Shown piece by piece: positions 6,382-14,032 of a stretch of 14,032 nucleotides of DNA. The stretch covers positions 1 to 14,032 of the forward strand of contig JAQUZU010000037.1 of the NCBI GenBank assembly GCA_028691175.1. Reading direction: 5' to 3'. The notes below the pieces were generated by a model. That model worked only from the letters and a program-made list of their open reading frames with translations, was not told where the DNA came from and did not search any database. The position numbers and the translations under genes are program-made. This DNA is from Candidatus Kapaibacterium sp. (GTDB lineage: Bacteria > Bacteroidota > Ignavibacteria > Kapaibacteriales > UBA2268). Each line of letters starts with the position of its first letter. Position 1 is the stretch's first letter.

Positions 6382-7791
6382 ATGAAATTTTCCACTCTGA
6401 TAAAACATGCCACAGAACTGAACCGGATAATTCTTAAGTCGCCGACACCGGCGGACACGCTCGCCACGGAATATCTGCGGGCGAAAAAATATATCGGCAG
6501 CAACGAACGCAAAATCATCTCGGAAATCGTCTTCAACAAACTCCGGATTGAATCGCTCGCAAGAAACGCCTGCGAGAATTTCTTGCAAAATAAGAAACTT
6601 ACGTTGCCAAACGACAGCATGGAACTTCTCGCAATGCCTGCATCAATCGCGATCGCCCATTTTCTGCCGAACAATCGCTCTGAATATTTGCAGATGAGGC
6701 TCGAGAAAATCACCGATATTGGCGAATCAATTCTCGAAACGCTGAAAGACGCCGTCGCAGATCTTGCCATAATCCCCGGTTACGCGGCTGAATTTGTCGA
6801 TTTTTGTACTGAATACGCCGAAATATTCCTCTGCAACGTCGACTCGGACACCTTGCTCTCGCCGGAACAGATTTGCCTGCAGCCAATTATCGTCGAATCG
6901 TTGCAGAAACGCTACAGCGCACGCACAATTAACGAAATCGCACTTTCCGCTCTTGCCTCCGCTCCGGTCTGCCTGCGAGTAAATACGCTGAAAAATAATC
7001 GCGATAATATTCTCGAAATACTTGATAACTGCGGAATAAAAGCCACAAAAAGCGAACTTTCGCCCGACGGCATCATTTTGTTTGGCAGACCCAATCTGTC
7101 GCAAATTGAAATTTTCCAAAACGGCGACGTCGAAGTACAGGATATCGGCAGTCAAATTATTGGATATGCACTCGGGGTCGAGCCGGATTCGGCAATTCTC
7201 GATGCTTGCGCCGGTGCCGGCGGAAAAACCCTGCACCTTGCGGCACTTTCGCAAGATCGGGCGAAAATTATCGCAACCGACATTGAATTTAAGCGTTTGA
7301 AGGAAATTCGCAAGCGTGCGGAGAAAGCCGGAATCGCCTCCATCGAAACCGTTATTCAGAAAACCATGAACCTGAAAGAGCAGGTAAAACGCAAATTCGA
7401 CTACATTTTAATCGACGCACCGTGCTCCGGAACAGGTACAATTCGACGGATGCCTATGCCGAAATGGCGTCTAAACGAGAAATTACTTTCCAAAATCAAC
7501 GCTATGCAGACGGAAATTCTTGACTATTACTCCGAATTTCTCGAGCCGGGCGGCAAATTGGTTTATGCTACTTGCTCGCTACTGCCGGACGAAAACGGCG
7601 AAATTATCGACGCATTTCTCGCCTCGCACCCGAATTTCCGACCTGAACCTATCCTGCCAACCCTCTCCAATGCCGGAGTTAATACTGCAAAATTAGGTCT
7701 CTCGGGCAGCGACTACATGCTGTATCTTACCCCGCTGAACGGCGAAACAGACGGATTTTTCTTGTCATGCATTACTAAAACGGAGGAATAA
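6382..7791 (+). CDS. rsmB: RsmB/NSUN-family 16S rRNA m5C methyltransferase, 469 aa
   Basis: RsmB transfers a methyl group from S-adenosylmethionine to C5 of a 16S rRNA cytosine (C967 in E. coli). The start at 6382 (MKFSTLIKH) gives the usual RsmB length; the frame stays open upstream to 6148 but that part looks non-coding. No clear Shine-Dalgarno precedes 6382. Residues about 1-135 look like the NusB-like RNA-binding domain (YIGSNERKIISEIVFNKLR matches its conserved core). The Rossmann methyltransferase domain follows, with SAM-binding motif I at 274-283 (DACAGAGGKT), the DAPCSGTGT motif with Cys348, and YATCSLLPDENG with catalytic-type Cys398. Both cysteines of the family are present. The gene overlaps the HAD gene by one base. 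Family assignment is firm; the exact rRNA position is inferred from the NusB-like N-terminus. Confidence 0.92.
   Translation: MKFSTLIKHATELNRIILKSPTPADTLATEYLRAKKYIGSNERKIISEIVFNKLRIESLARNACENFLQNKKLTLPNDSMELLAMPASIAIAHFLPNNRSEYLQMRLEKITDIGESILETLKDAVADLAIIPGYAAEFVDFCTEYAEIFLCNVDSDTLLSPEQICLQPIIVESLQKRYSARTINEIALSALASAPVCLRVNTLKNNRDNILEILDNCGIKATKSELSPDGIILFGRPNLSQIEIFQNGDVEVQDIGSQIIGYALGVEPDSAILDACAGAGGKTLHLAALSQDRAKIIATDIEFKRLKEIRKRAEKAGIASIETVIQKTMNLKEQVKRKFDYILIDAPCSGTGTIRRMPMPKWRLNEKLLSKINAMQTEILDYYSEFLEPGGKLVYATCSLLPDENGEIIDAFLASHPNFRPEPILPTLSNAGVNTAKLGLSGSDYMLYLTPLNGETDGFFLSCITKTEE
7782..7787 (+). promoter_or_regulatory. Strong ribosome binding site of the HAD gene inside the end of rsmB
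   Basis: GGAGGA lies just before ATG 7791, and the rsmB stop TAA (7789-7791) shares its last base with this ATG. The arrangement suggests termination-reinitiation coupling. Confidence 0.7.
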
Positions 7792-8417
7792 TGGCACAAA
7801 TTAAAGCCCTTTTGCTCGATTTCGGCGGAGTGTTATACGACATAATGCCCGAAAAAACTGTCCGTGCTTTTGCCGCACTTGCCCGCCCGAACTCGAAATT
7901 TACTCGATTGAAATCGTATGATTTCACAACTATTCCGTTTCTGCGACTATACGAAAAAGGAGAAATCTCTACGGACGAATTTCGTGCTAATGTAGCGGAT
8001 TTATTAGGACTTACCGCGCCGGATGCGACAGAAACGGACGCTGCGTGGAATGCGATTCTGCTCGAACCGAAAGCAAATATTGACCGCGTTATCGACGAAC
8101 TCGCCGACGATTACCCGATTTACCTGCTGAGTAACACAAACGAAATCCATCACCGGCATTTCGCGCCGGAGTGCGAAGTATTTTTCCGTGCATTTCGCAA
8201 GTGCTATTTCTCATATTTGCTCAAAATGATTAAACCGGATCGCGAGATTTTCGAATTTGTAGCCGGCGAAATCGGTTTGAAACCGGAGGAAATCCTCTTT
8301 GCAGACGATTCGCTTTCAAATATCGAGACCGCTAAATCGCTCGGATTTGTTACTTTTCACATTGGAGAAGCCGGAAAAACAATTTATTATCTGTCAGATT
8401 TTTTACACACTGTATAA
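7791..8417 (+). CDS. HAD-superfamily phosphatase, YihX-like subfamily IA, 208 aa
   Basis: HAD phosphatases hydrolyse small phosphorylated metabolites through an aspartyl-phosphate intermediate. Motif I is LLLDFGGVLYD with nucleophile Asp10; the usual DxD second acidic residue is replaced by Gly12, as is typical of the YihX/epoxide-hydrolase-N phosphatase branch. Motif II is LLSNTNEIH (Ser114), motif III is KMIKPD (Lys148), and motif IV is LFADDSLSNIETAKSLG (Asp172, Asp173). The segment between motifs I and II has the size of a helical C1 cap. YihX of E. coli acts on alpha-D-glucose 1-phosphate, but the substrate here cannot be read from sequence. The protein has no signal peptide and should be cytoplasmic. 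It is translationally coupled to rsmB, which implies coexpression rather than a shared reaction. Confidence 0.9.
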   Translation: MAQIKALLLDFGGVLYDIMPEKTVRAFAALARPNSKFTRLKSYDFTTIPFLRLYEKGEISTDEFRANVADLLGLTAPDATETDAAWNAILLEPKANIDRVIDELADDYPIYLLSNTNEIHHRHFAPECEVFFRAFRKCYFSYLLKMIKPDREIFEFVAGEIGLKPEEILFADDSLSNIETAKSLGFVTFHIGEAGKTIYYLSDFLHTV

Positions 8418-8479
8418 ATCATAACACAAAAAACGCTATTTCTATTTACACATTTTCGCAAAATAAATGTAAAAATAAT

Positions 8480-8510
8480 CCCTCCACACCGGAATATTGG
8501 GTATGGAGGG
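8480..8510. terminator. Shared hairpin terminator between convergent genes
   Basis: The arms CCCTCCACACC and GGTATGGAGGG pair over 11 positions with one mismatch, around a 9-nt loop. The convergent HAD gene ends at 8417 and the FN3-repeat gene ends at 8535. On the minus strand the stem is followed by ATTATTTTTACATTT, a fair U-rich tail; on the plus strand by ATTCGAATTTT, a weaker one. It probably serves the minus-strand gene best. Confidence 0.7.
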
Positions 8511-8534
8511 ATTCGAATTTTAAGCCGTATCTGC

Positions 8535-11183
8535 TTATTTTACAACCGTAATTTTTCGTGTAATAATGCCGAATTTCGTATTAATATTTACGAAATAGAC
8601 GCCGGAAGCAAGTCCCTGCACGTCGAATTCGATTCGGTTATCGCCCGCAGAAAGCATCGGCATCTTGCTTGCAACGCTTACGCCGGAGGCATCTAAAACC
8701 GTAATTTCAGCAACTGATTCCGTGCTTGCCCATATATTCAAAGCAAAGTTCTCGCGAGCCGGATTCGGCGAAACATTCGCACGCAAATCGGAGGAAATAT
8801 CATTTACCCCGCTCGGGTCCGGTTTAATTGTGAAATGTCGGATTTCAGACCAATCGCTTCTGCCGACTTCATTAATTGCCAGAACACGCCAGAAATACGT
8901 TACTTCATATTGCGAAGAAATAAAACTGTGAACCGGTTTAACCAGATTTGGTTCGTCCAAAATCAAGCTTTCATCGGCAAAATCTTCCGAAGTGGCAACC
9001 TGCAGATAATACTGATCGCAAGTCTCGACCGAACCCCAAGTAAATTCTACAAACATTTCATGATTTTCGGCACCATTTGCCGGAGAAACGAGTGTAGGAG
9101 CTTTCGGCAGAGTAGCCGTTGTACGGAACGAACGAACCGGTGCGAAATCGGATTGCCCGATTTGATTAACACCCGCAACAGTCCAATAATATGTTGTATA
9201 TTGCTTCAGTCCGTTTAATGTGTAAGTAGTTCCTTCGATATCGCTTTCGCGGGCGACTACATTTGTAAGTCTGACATCCGAAGCAACTATAATTTCATAA
9301 GTTTCGGCGCCTTCTGCCGCTGACCATTGGAATTCCACATCGAGCGGAACTTTTACCTCGCCAACTGCCGGATAAATCAATTCCGGTGTAGATGCAGATT
9401 TGCCGGTTGTCGTAAATGAAAATACTTCCGACCAGTTGCTCGTGCCGCCATTGCCGTTTGCACGGGCACGCCAGAAATATTCAGTTTCGTAGTTTAAGCC
9501 CATAATCGACGCAATTGTACCGGAAAGTTTATAATACGACGCAACAATATTTGCAGTTGCAAACTCTGCGTCAGTCGCTACCTGTACATCGTATTTTTCG
9601 GCAGCAGGAACGCTCTCCCACTCTAAATTCACTGTCGTGGAAATTTTGTCGGCACCGTTTTCCGGATAAGTCAAAATCGGCGATTGCAATTTAGTGTGGA
9701 ACGAATAAACTTCCGACCACATGCCGTTGCAGTTCAGTGCATTCAAAACTCCGACCCTCCAATAGTAAATAGTATTCGATTCGGGAAGATTTACATCAAT
9801 TGTATTTGCGCGAACAGTGTCTGTAGAGACTCTGCCATCGTTACTAAAATTCTGCGAAGTCGAAACTTGTACGATATATTCTTCTTCCGGATATTCGCAA
9901 GTCCATTTTAAAGTAGTTGTCAAATCGCATGCTTCGGGAGCATTATTCGCCGGTGAAATCAGTGGAACTTCATTAAAAGTAGTATTATAATGATATTGAT
10001 CTGACCAATCGCCAATATTTCTGCTATCCTCGCCTCTGACTCTCCAATAGTACGTAGTCAAGCCGGAGGGAACATTCGCAATCGCGGTTGTGTCATTAAT
10101 GCCTGTTATGCTTGTTACGATGTCGTCAAAGTCTGCCACCGTACTGATCTGCAACGTATAAGCACGAGCAGTCGGAATCGCATGCCAGAGGAACTCGGTA
10201 GCCTTCGAAATACATTCAGCGTCCATGTTCGGCGAAATCAAAGTCGTAACCGGGAATTTTGTCGTAAAACTCGAAACCGGAGTCCAGTCTGAGGTGCAGC
10301 CTACTACCACTGCATTCACACGCCAATAATATGTTTTATTTAAATCAAGTCCGGATAGCGTAAAAGCCGGAGTTGCGAGATTTTGCACATTGATAAACGG
10401 CTCGCTCATGTCGCTGTTTTCGCTAACCTGTAGACCGAACGATTCATGCTCGAGATCATAATTCCAATAAAGCGTAAGCGCCGGCTCTACGCCGGATTGC
10501 CCATCGAGCGGCACATCGCACACCGGTGCTTTATATGCTGTGGCGAATTTTCGCGTTGCAGTCCAATCGCTCGAGCAACTTTCACGCATAACCGTGCACA
10601 TCCGCCAGTAATAATTTTTGTTATTTTCCGGTGCCTTCCAGTCAAAATAGTCTCTGTAGCGGATTACCGTATCCAGTCTTATTATATTAGTATTAAAACT
10701 TGATGAATCAGCTATTTGCAGACGATATCTGAGCGAAGTGTCCGGACGCACCCACGAAAAGTGAATATCGGTCTGGAGGCATCCCTGCATATCGAGTGGC
10801 AGAAGTTCGGTCGGCTCGCTCTGTTTCGTCTTAAAAGTCTGAACGTCCGAGGTATCGATAACGCCGTTTTCAAAATGAACAATCACACGCCACCAATATT
10901 TTGTATAATAATTCGGCAAATTTACCGTGGCATACGTTGTATTGATTTCGTTATTAAAAACCGGCGTAGTCAAGCCGGCATCGCTGAAAATCTGCAAGTC
11001 GTAGCCGTTAATCAGAACTTCCTGCTGCCAGACAAACATGTACTCTTTCGATACACAACTATCCTTATCAGCCGGCTGCAGTAATGTCGGACGATTCGGC
11101 ACAGCATGAGCCGAAGTTCCGCATATCGCAAACAGCACTAATAGAAGCAAGCTGCGCACAATTGCTTTCTGTAAATTTCTCAT
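8535..11183 (-). CDS. Secreted multi-fibronectin-III protein with T9SS type A sorting domain, 882 aa
   Basis: Residues 1-27 are a signal peptide with an AHA cleavage site. About eight repeats of roughly 95 residues follow (28-790), each with the pattern 'P.L..P..G', then 'F.W....A..Y.LQVS..xF', then 'YYWRV....' and 'SDWS....F.T'. These are fibronectin-type-III-like beta sandwiches. Several repeats have a Cys before strand B and another just before the SDW motif (for example GCLQTD with ESCSSDW), so disulfides within domains are possible. Residues 793-882 begin VNDISSDLRANVSPNPAREN, contain ITVLDASG and LASGVYFVNI, and end in RKITVVK, a clear T9SS type A C-terminal domain. The Sec plus T9SS route places the protein on the surface or outside the cell. 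No catalytic domain is present, so an adhesion or binding role is inferred. The start follows AGGG weakly. Confidence 0.92.
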   Translation of the reverse strand: MRNLQKAIVRSLLLLVLFAICGTSAHAVPNRPTLLQPADKDSCVSKEYMFVWQQEVLINGYDLQIFSDAGLTTPVFNNEINTTYATVNLPNYYTKYWWRVIVHFENGVIDTSDVQTFKTKQSEPTELLPLDMQGCLQTDIHFSWVRPDTSLRYRLQIADSSSFNTNIIRLDTVIRYRDYFDWKAPENNKNYYWRMCTVMRESCSSDWTATRKFATAYKAPVCDVPLDGQSGVEPALTLYWNYDLEHESFGLQVSENSDMSEPFINVQNLATPAFTLSGLDLNKTYYWRVNAVVVGCTSDWTPVSSFTTKFPVTTLISPNMDAECISKATEFLWHAIPTARAYTLQISTVADFDDIVTSITGINDTTAIANVPSGLTTYYWRVRGEDSRNIGDWSDQYHYNTTFNEVPLISPANNAPEACDLTTTLKWTCEYPEEEYIVQVSTSQNFSNDGRVSTDTVRANTIDVNLPESNTIYYWRVGVLNALNCNGMWSEVYSFHTKLQSPILTYPENGADKISTTVNLEWESVPAAEKYDVQVATDAEFATANIVASYYKLSGTIASIMGLNYETEYFWRARANGNGGTSNWSEVFSFTTTGKSASTPELIYPAVGEVKVPLDVEFQWSAAEGAETYEIIVASDVRLTNVVARESDIEGTTYTLNGLKQYTTYYWTVAGVNQIGQSDFAPVRSFRTTATLPKAPTLVSPANGAENHEMFVEFTWGSVETCDQYYLQVATSEDFADESLILDEPNLVKPVHSFISSQYEVTYFWRVLAINEVGRSDWSEIRHFTIKPDPSGVNDISSDLRANVSPNPARENFALNIWASTESVAEITVLDASGVSVASKMPMLSAGDNRIEFDVQGLASGVYFVNINTKFGIITRKITVVK

Positions 11184-11395
11184 AATTTCCCTAAACTTTA
11201 TTTAATAATACAATTTGCCTAAAATACATGAATTACAAAATTATCAAATTTTTTGCAAATAATCAATACTTTTTCAATTATAGCGGAATAAACTGCAATA
11301 GCCCGCTTTAGTCGCTTCACCACCCACCGAAAAATATCACCTCCAAAAATACGTCATTTAGTTTTACGAATTTTCCACTATAAGCAAGGCAAAAA
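11184..11395. other. Divergent intergenic region, FN3-repeat gene / MBL gene
   Basis: These 212 AT-rich bases should hold promoters for both flanking genes. The only pattern I can point to is the minus-strand candidate listed separately at 11236-11267. Confidence 0.5.
11236..11267 (-). promoter_or_regulatory. Candidate Bacteroidota-type promoter of the FN3-repeat gene
   Basis: On the minus strand ATTG (11267-11264) is followed after 20 nt by TAATTTTG (11243-11236). The -7 element fits TAnnTTTG exactly; the -33 element differs from TTTG at one base. The site lies 52 bp before the start codon at 11183, a plausible leader length. Confidence 0.35.
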
Positions 11396-12232
11396 ATGAA
11401 CAAGGGTAAAATTTTGGGCGTTCTTCAGGTGTTGCTGCTGGTGCTAACCATAAACATCTTTGCTGCAGACGGCACTAAAAAATTCCTTATCGACGATTTC
11501 AAGTTAATCGCTCTATTAGACGGGAATAACCCGATGCCCGCCGCACTTTTTAGCGATGCAGAGCCGGCAGTGATTGCCGAACTGCTTCCAAACGGTACTG
11601 CCGCTGCTTCGGTAAATGTATTTCTCGTGCAAAAAGACGGCAAAAACATACTTTTCGACGCGGGAAACGGTGCCGCTCACGGTGGTAAACTCATCGAGAG
11701 ACTTGCCGACGCCGGAGTAAAGCCGGAGGAAATCGACATGATTTTCATGACTCACCTACATCCGGACCATATCGGCGGACTGCTGAATAAAGGGAAAGTC
11801 GTTTTTGCAAATGCCGAGTTATACGTCGCGGACGCTGAATGCAACGGCTGGAGCGGCGACAAGGTGCCCGCCGCAATGCGCAACATGATTAATGGGGTGC
11901 TCAAGGCATATTCCGCAAAACTTCACCGCTTTGACTTCGACGAGACTTTGCCCTGCGGAATCAAGCCTGTTGCCGCATTCGGTCACTCGGCAGGTCATAC
12001 GGTTTATGAATTGGGCAACTTGGTCGTTATCGGCGACGTTCTGCACGCCGCGGTATTGCAAATTCCGCATCCGGAGTATTGCTCCCGCTACGACGCCAAT
12101 AAAAAGCAGTCAATCGAATCCAGACTGAAAATCTACAAATATATAGCAGACAATCATAAATTCACTGCCGCATCTCACATGCCGTTTCCCGGTGTCCTGA
12201 CCGACAAGGAATCTGAAATATTCAAGCGCTAA
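11396..12232 (+). CDS. Exported metallo-beta-lactamase-fold hydrolase, 278 aa
   Basis: ATG 11396 has AAGG 6 nt upstream. Residues 1-24 (MNKGKILGVLQVLLLVLTIN..) are a Sec signal peptide, so the enzyme should act in the periplasm or outside. The MBL metal-site set is complete: H120-L-H122-P-D124-H125 in THLHPDHIGG, H197 in GHSAGHT, D214 in VIGDVLH, and H261 in ASHMPFPG. This ligand pattern suits a two-metal site. The VNVFLV..NILFDAGNG start and the GHSAGHT segment resemble the large group that includes AHL lactonases of the AiiA/YtnP type, though a lactone substrate is only a guess; other hydrolase substrates are equally possible. The gene stands alone, divergent from the FN3-repeat gene and convergent with the SIMPL gene. 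Confidence 0.88.
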   Translation: MNKGKILGVLQVLLLVLTINIFAADGTKKFLIDDFKLIALLDGNNPMPAALFSDAEPAVIAELLPNGTAAASVNVFLVQKDGKNILFDAGNGAAHGGKLIERLADAGVKPEEIDMIFMTHLHPDHIGGLLNKGKVVFANAELYVADAECNGWSGDKVPAAMRNMINGVLKAYSAKLHRFDFDETLPCGIKPVAAFGHSAGHTVYELGNLVVIGDVLHAAVLQIPHPEYCSRYDANKKQSIESRLKIYKYIADNHKFTAASHMPFPGVLTDKESEIFKR

Positions 12233-12274
12233 GCAATCCACTTGTATTTTGCTTCATGGAATTGTGATTTTTCT

Positions 12275-12309
12275 AAAAAAAAGCAAAGGCGACATAAATA
12301 TCGCCTTTG
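12275..12309 (-). terminator. Strong intrinsic terminator of the SIMPL gene
   Basis: CAAAGGCGA and TCGCCTTTG form a perfect 9-bp stem with an 8-nt loop. On the minus strand the stem is followed by C and eight T residues. It lies 29 bp after the stop codon at 12339 and may also slow plus-strand transcripts from the MBL gene. Confidence 0.88.
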
Positions 12310-12338
12310 GTGAATAATTACCCGAATCCGTGGCGGGC

Positions 12339-13040
12339 TTAATCGTTTAAATAATAATCCACAGAAGTTACGACGCGAACTTTCTGGATATGCTTGGTAA
12401 ATTCGTCGCGATAATCGACAGAAAATTGTCCCTGCGAAGCGGATCGGATTTTCCCGAGTTTGCTCTCGGAGTCTTCGGCAAATTTCTGTGCTGCCTCGCG
12501 TGCATTACGAGTAGCTTCGGCGATCATTTTCGGTTTTATTTCGTTCAATTTCGTAAATTGATAAATTGCTTGATGTGCGTAATCGCTCTGAAGAGCAACT
12601 CCCTGCTTGATAAGTTCAAGTTTAGAAGTGGCAATCTCGCGTGCCTTGTCGACTTTATCGGTCGAAAGAGTAATCACAGATGTCAGCATGTAGCGCGAAT
12701 TGAAATTTTCGCGATATTCGTTGGTGGATAAATCACGAACTTCCGGTTCGGAAAGAGTGATTTCATCTTTCGAAATTCCGTGCGACAACAGGAAATCCAT
12801 GATTTTTTTATTTTTCGCACCGATTGTCGCATAAAGTTCCTCGAGCGAATTTCCCGGCTCGGTATAGAGGAACGGCATAATCACGTGATCGGCTTTAACT
12901 TCCTTTTCTGCCAAGCCCTTAACAGTAACGTAACGTTCCTTGTCCGCGAAACTTTGCAGTCCGGATCTGATGCTGCAGCCCAGAACGATGATTCCGACCA
13001 TAATCAGTGCCGCCGCCAAAACTTTTTCGTTTTTCAACAT
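12339..13040 (-). CDS. SIMPL-domain (DUF541, YggE-like) membrane-anchored protein, 233 aa
   Basis: ATG 13040 is preferred over the upstream in-frame ATG at 13151 because AAGGA sits 5 nt before it and the 37 extra residues do not look like a protein N-terminus. Residues 7-22 are a single hydrophobic segment; Cys22 after V-L-G could be a lipidation site, though a plain membrane anchor is as likely. RYVTVKGLAEKEVKADHVIMP at 36-56 (one residue over a core block) marks the SIMPL family, followed by the expected pattern of IxDFLLSHGISKDEIT, YMLTSVITLST and AREAAQKFAEDSESKLGKI. YggE-type proteins are envelope proteins tied to stress tolerance, but their biochemical role is unsettled. The gene is divergent from a BatC-like lipoprotein gene 162 bp away. 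Confidence 0.9.
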   Translation of the reverse strand: MLKNEKVLAAALIMVGIIVLGCSIRSGLQSFADKERYVTVKGLAEKEVKADHVIMPFLYTEPGNSLEELYATIGAKNKKIMDFLLSHGISKDEITLSEPEVRDLSTNEYRENFNSRYMLTSVITLSTDKVDKAREIATSKLELIKQGVALQSDYAHQAIYQFTKLNEIKPKMIAEATRNAREAAQKFAEDSESKLGKIRSASQGQFSVDYRDEFTKHIQKVRVVTSVDYYLND

Positions 13041-13202
13041 TTCTTTCCTTAGAATAAAATTTAACACACTAAAAAGACACCGCCGTATTATATATATTGT
13101 TGTAATTCGCAAATTATTATTTCGCATGTCAAAAAAAATATTTCCAAGCATAGCGTGTCTTTATATTATCATTTTTGTGTGATTTTTGAGATAAATTACT
13201 TC
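13041..13202. other. Divergent promoter region, SIMPL gene / BatC-like gene
   Basis: This 162-bp AT-rich gap must drive both flanking genes. Apart from the SIMPL ribosome binding site I find no element I would stand behind; a minus-strand TTGACA occurs here but lacks a well-spaced -10 box. Confidence 0.4.
13046..13050 (-). promoter_or_regulatory. Ribosome binding site deciding the SIMPL gene start
   Basis: AAGGA on the minus strand, 5 nt before ATG 13040, supports the 233-residue form over the 270-residue open frame. Confidence 0.65.
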
Positions 13203-14032
13203 ATGTATCGCTATTTTTTAATATTCGCAGGAACTCTTGCGCTGACCTCGTGCAGCGAGTCAGTCCATGATTATTTGCTCGACGGCAACGCTGATTTTGC
13301 AGATTCTAATTATACTGCCGCCGCTGAAAAATACGCCAACGCTGTGCGTATGGACAACAAGGCTTTCAATCCGATTTATAATCTAGGTTGCTCATATTAT
13401 GCAAAACGCGACTATAATAAAGCCGCAGATGCTTTCGCACAAGCACTCGAAATTTCCGACGAAACCGGAAATATGGGCATGGCATACTATAATCTCGCAA
13501 ACTCGTATTTCAGAATGTCGCAGGATTCGGCAAAAGTTAATCCTCTGCTCGCTTTCGAATATCTCAATAAATCCCTGAACGGATATAAAAACGCAATGAT
13601 TAAGTTGCCGAACGATCAAAACGCAAAAATGAATTATCTTTTTGTGAAAAAAATCCTCGAAAATATGCCGAAGGACGATAAAACCGAAAAATACAAGAAT
13701 TTAATGGATCAAGAGAAGCAACTCGATAAACAAAAAGAAGAACTCGACAAGCAACAAAAACAACTTGACAAAGAAAAACAGCAAAACGCCGAGCAAAACA
13801 AACAAGATCAACAAACTCAAAACGAACAACAACAAAAACAGGAACAACTCGACCAACAAAAAAAGAATATAGATCAGCAAAAGCAGGATATTGACCAACA
13901 GAAAAAACAAATGCAGGAAGAAAATCGCAAGCAAGATCAACAGCAGAACCAGCAGAATCAGCAGGGCGATAATCAGAAGCAGGAACAGCAAAACAGCGAG
14001 CAGAACAAACAAAATCAACAACAAAGTCAGCA
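13203..14032 (+). CDS. BatC-like TPR lipoprotein with Gln/Lys-rich coiled-coil tail (3' end beyond window)
   Basis: The frame is open from ATG 13203 to the right edge (276 residues). MYRYFLIFAGTLALTSC has a perfect lipobox (LTSC, Cys17), so the mature protein should be a lipoprotein. Residues about 25-155 hold TPR-like helical repeats (NYTAAAEKYANAVRMD, YNLGCSYYAKRDYNKAADAF, AYYNLANSYF, then a last NDQNAKMNY segment). From about 165 the chain is Gln/Lys/Asp/Glu-rich, first as heptads of the type LDKQKEE-LDKQQKQ, likely coiled coil, then as nearly pure Gln/Asn/Lys. This layout matches BatC-type proteins of Bacteroides aerotolerance loci, where TPR proteins accompany von Willebrand A proteins. 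The gene immediately upstream is SIMPL on the other strand, so batA/batB are not upstream; batD or relatives may follow. No clear Shine-Dalgarno precedes the start. Confidence 0.8.
   Translation, partial: MYRYFLIFAGTLALTSCSESVHDYLLDGNADFADSNYTAAAEKYANAVRMDNKAFNPIYNLGCSYYAKRDYNKAADAFAQALEISDETGNMGMAYYNLANSYFRMSQDSAKVNPLLAFEYLNKSLNGYKNAMIKLPNDQNAKMNYLFVKKILENMPKDDKTEKYKNLMDQEKQLDKQKEELDKQQKQLDKEKQQNAEQNKQDQQTQNEQQQKQEQLDQQKKNIDQQKQDIDQQKKQMQEENRKQDQQQNQQNQQGDNQKQEQQNSEQNKQNQQQSQ

Noticed and set aside
7800..7826. HAD protein inactivated by loss of the second Asp of DxD
   Set aside because: A Gly at this place (DFGGVL) is normal for the YihX and epoxide-hydrolase-N phosphatase branch, and motifs II to IV are intact.
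13041..13151. 37-residue N-terminal extension of the SIMPL protein
   Set aside because: An AAGGA is placed correctly for ATG 13040, directly before the hydrophobic anchor; the extension shows no such support.
13701..14024. 107-codon Leu/Phe-rich open frame on the minus strand
   Set aside because: It is the antisense of CAA/CAG/AAA-rich codons in the BatC-like tail; a nearly pure Leu string with no start context is not credible as a gene.

Overview
The window looks like chromosomal DNA from a Bacteroidota/Chlorobiota-type (FCB group) bacterium; Ignavibacteria or Kapabacteria-like lineages would fit. The evidence is two proteins with type IX secretion (T9SS) type A C-terminal sorting domains, a 'SVIG...YILSQGFW' secreted family, and a BatC-like TPR lipoprotein with a Gln/Lys-rich tail. 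Several genes have recognisable Shine-Dalgarno sequences, which is less typical of classical Bacteroidetes, so the lineage call is inference.

Left third (1-5858, all minus strand). Three exported proteins are read in the order small T9SS protein (5858-5268), 1170-residue fibre-like protein (5189-1677), then a second fibre-like protein (1591 to beyond base 1). The two large proteins are built from sequence idioms otherwise familiar from phage tail fibres and large bacterial surface proteins. The leftmost one carries 20 perfect-length 30-bp tandem repeats encoding a 10-residue unit. A GC-rich hairpin sits between the two large genes.

Centre (5859-8417). An AT-rich divergent intergenic region of about 520 bp carries two perfect inverted repeats. 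It is followed by a plus-strand pair: an RsmB-like 16S rRNA m5C methyltransferase and, overlapping it by one base, a YihX-like HAD phosphatase.

Right (8418-14032). An 882-residue secreted protein with eight fibronectin-III-like repeats and a T9SS sorting domain is on the minus strand, convergent with the HAD gene across a shared hairpin. It is divergent from an exported metallo-beta-lactamase-fold hydrolase (plus). Next come a SIMPL/DUF541 membrane-anchored protein (minus, with a strong intrinsic terminator) and a divergent BatC-like lipoprotein that runs off the right edge.

Most of the coding capacity is for the cell envelope and surface: six of eight genes have an export signal. I see no mobile element, tRNA, rRNA or CRISPR array. 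The most unusual part is the repeat-built surface-fibre cluster at 1-5858. I cannot show that any part is a previously undescribed system.
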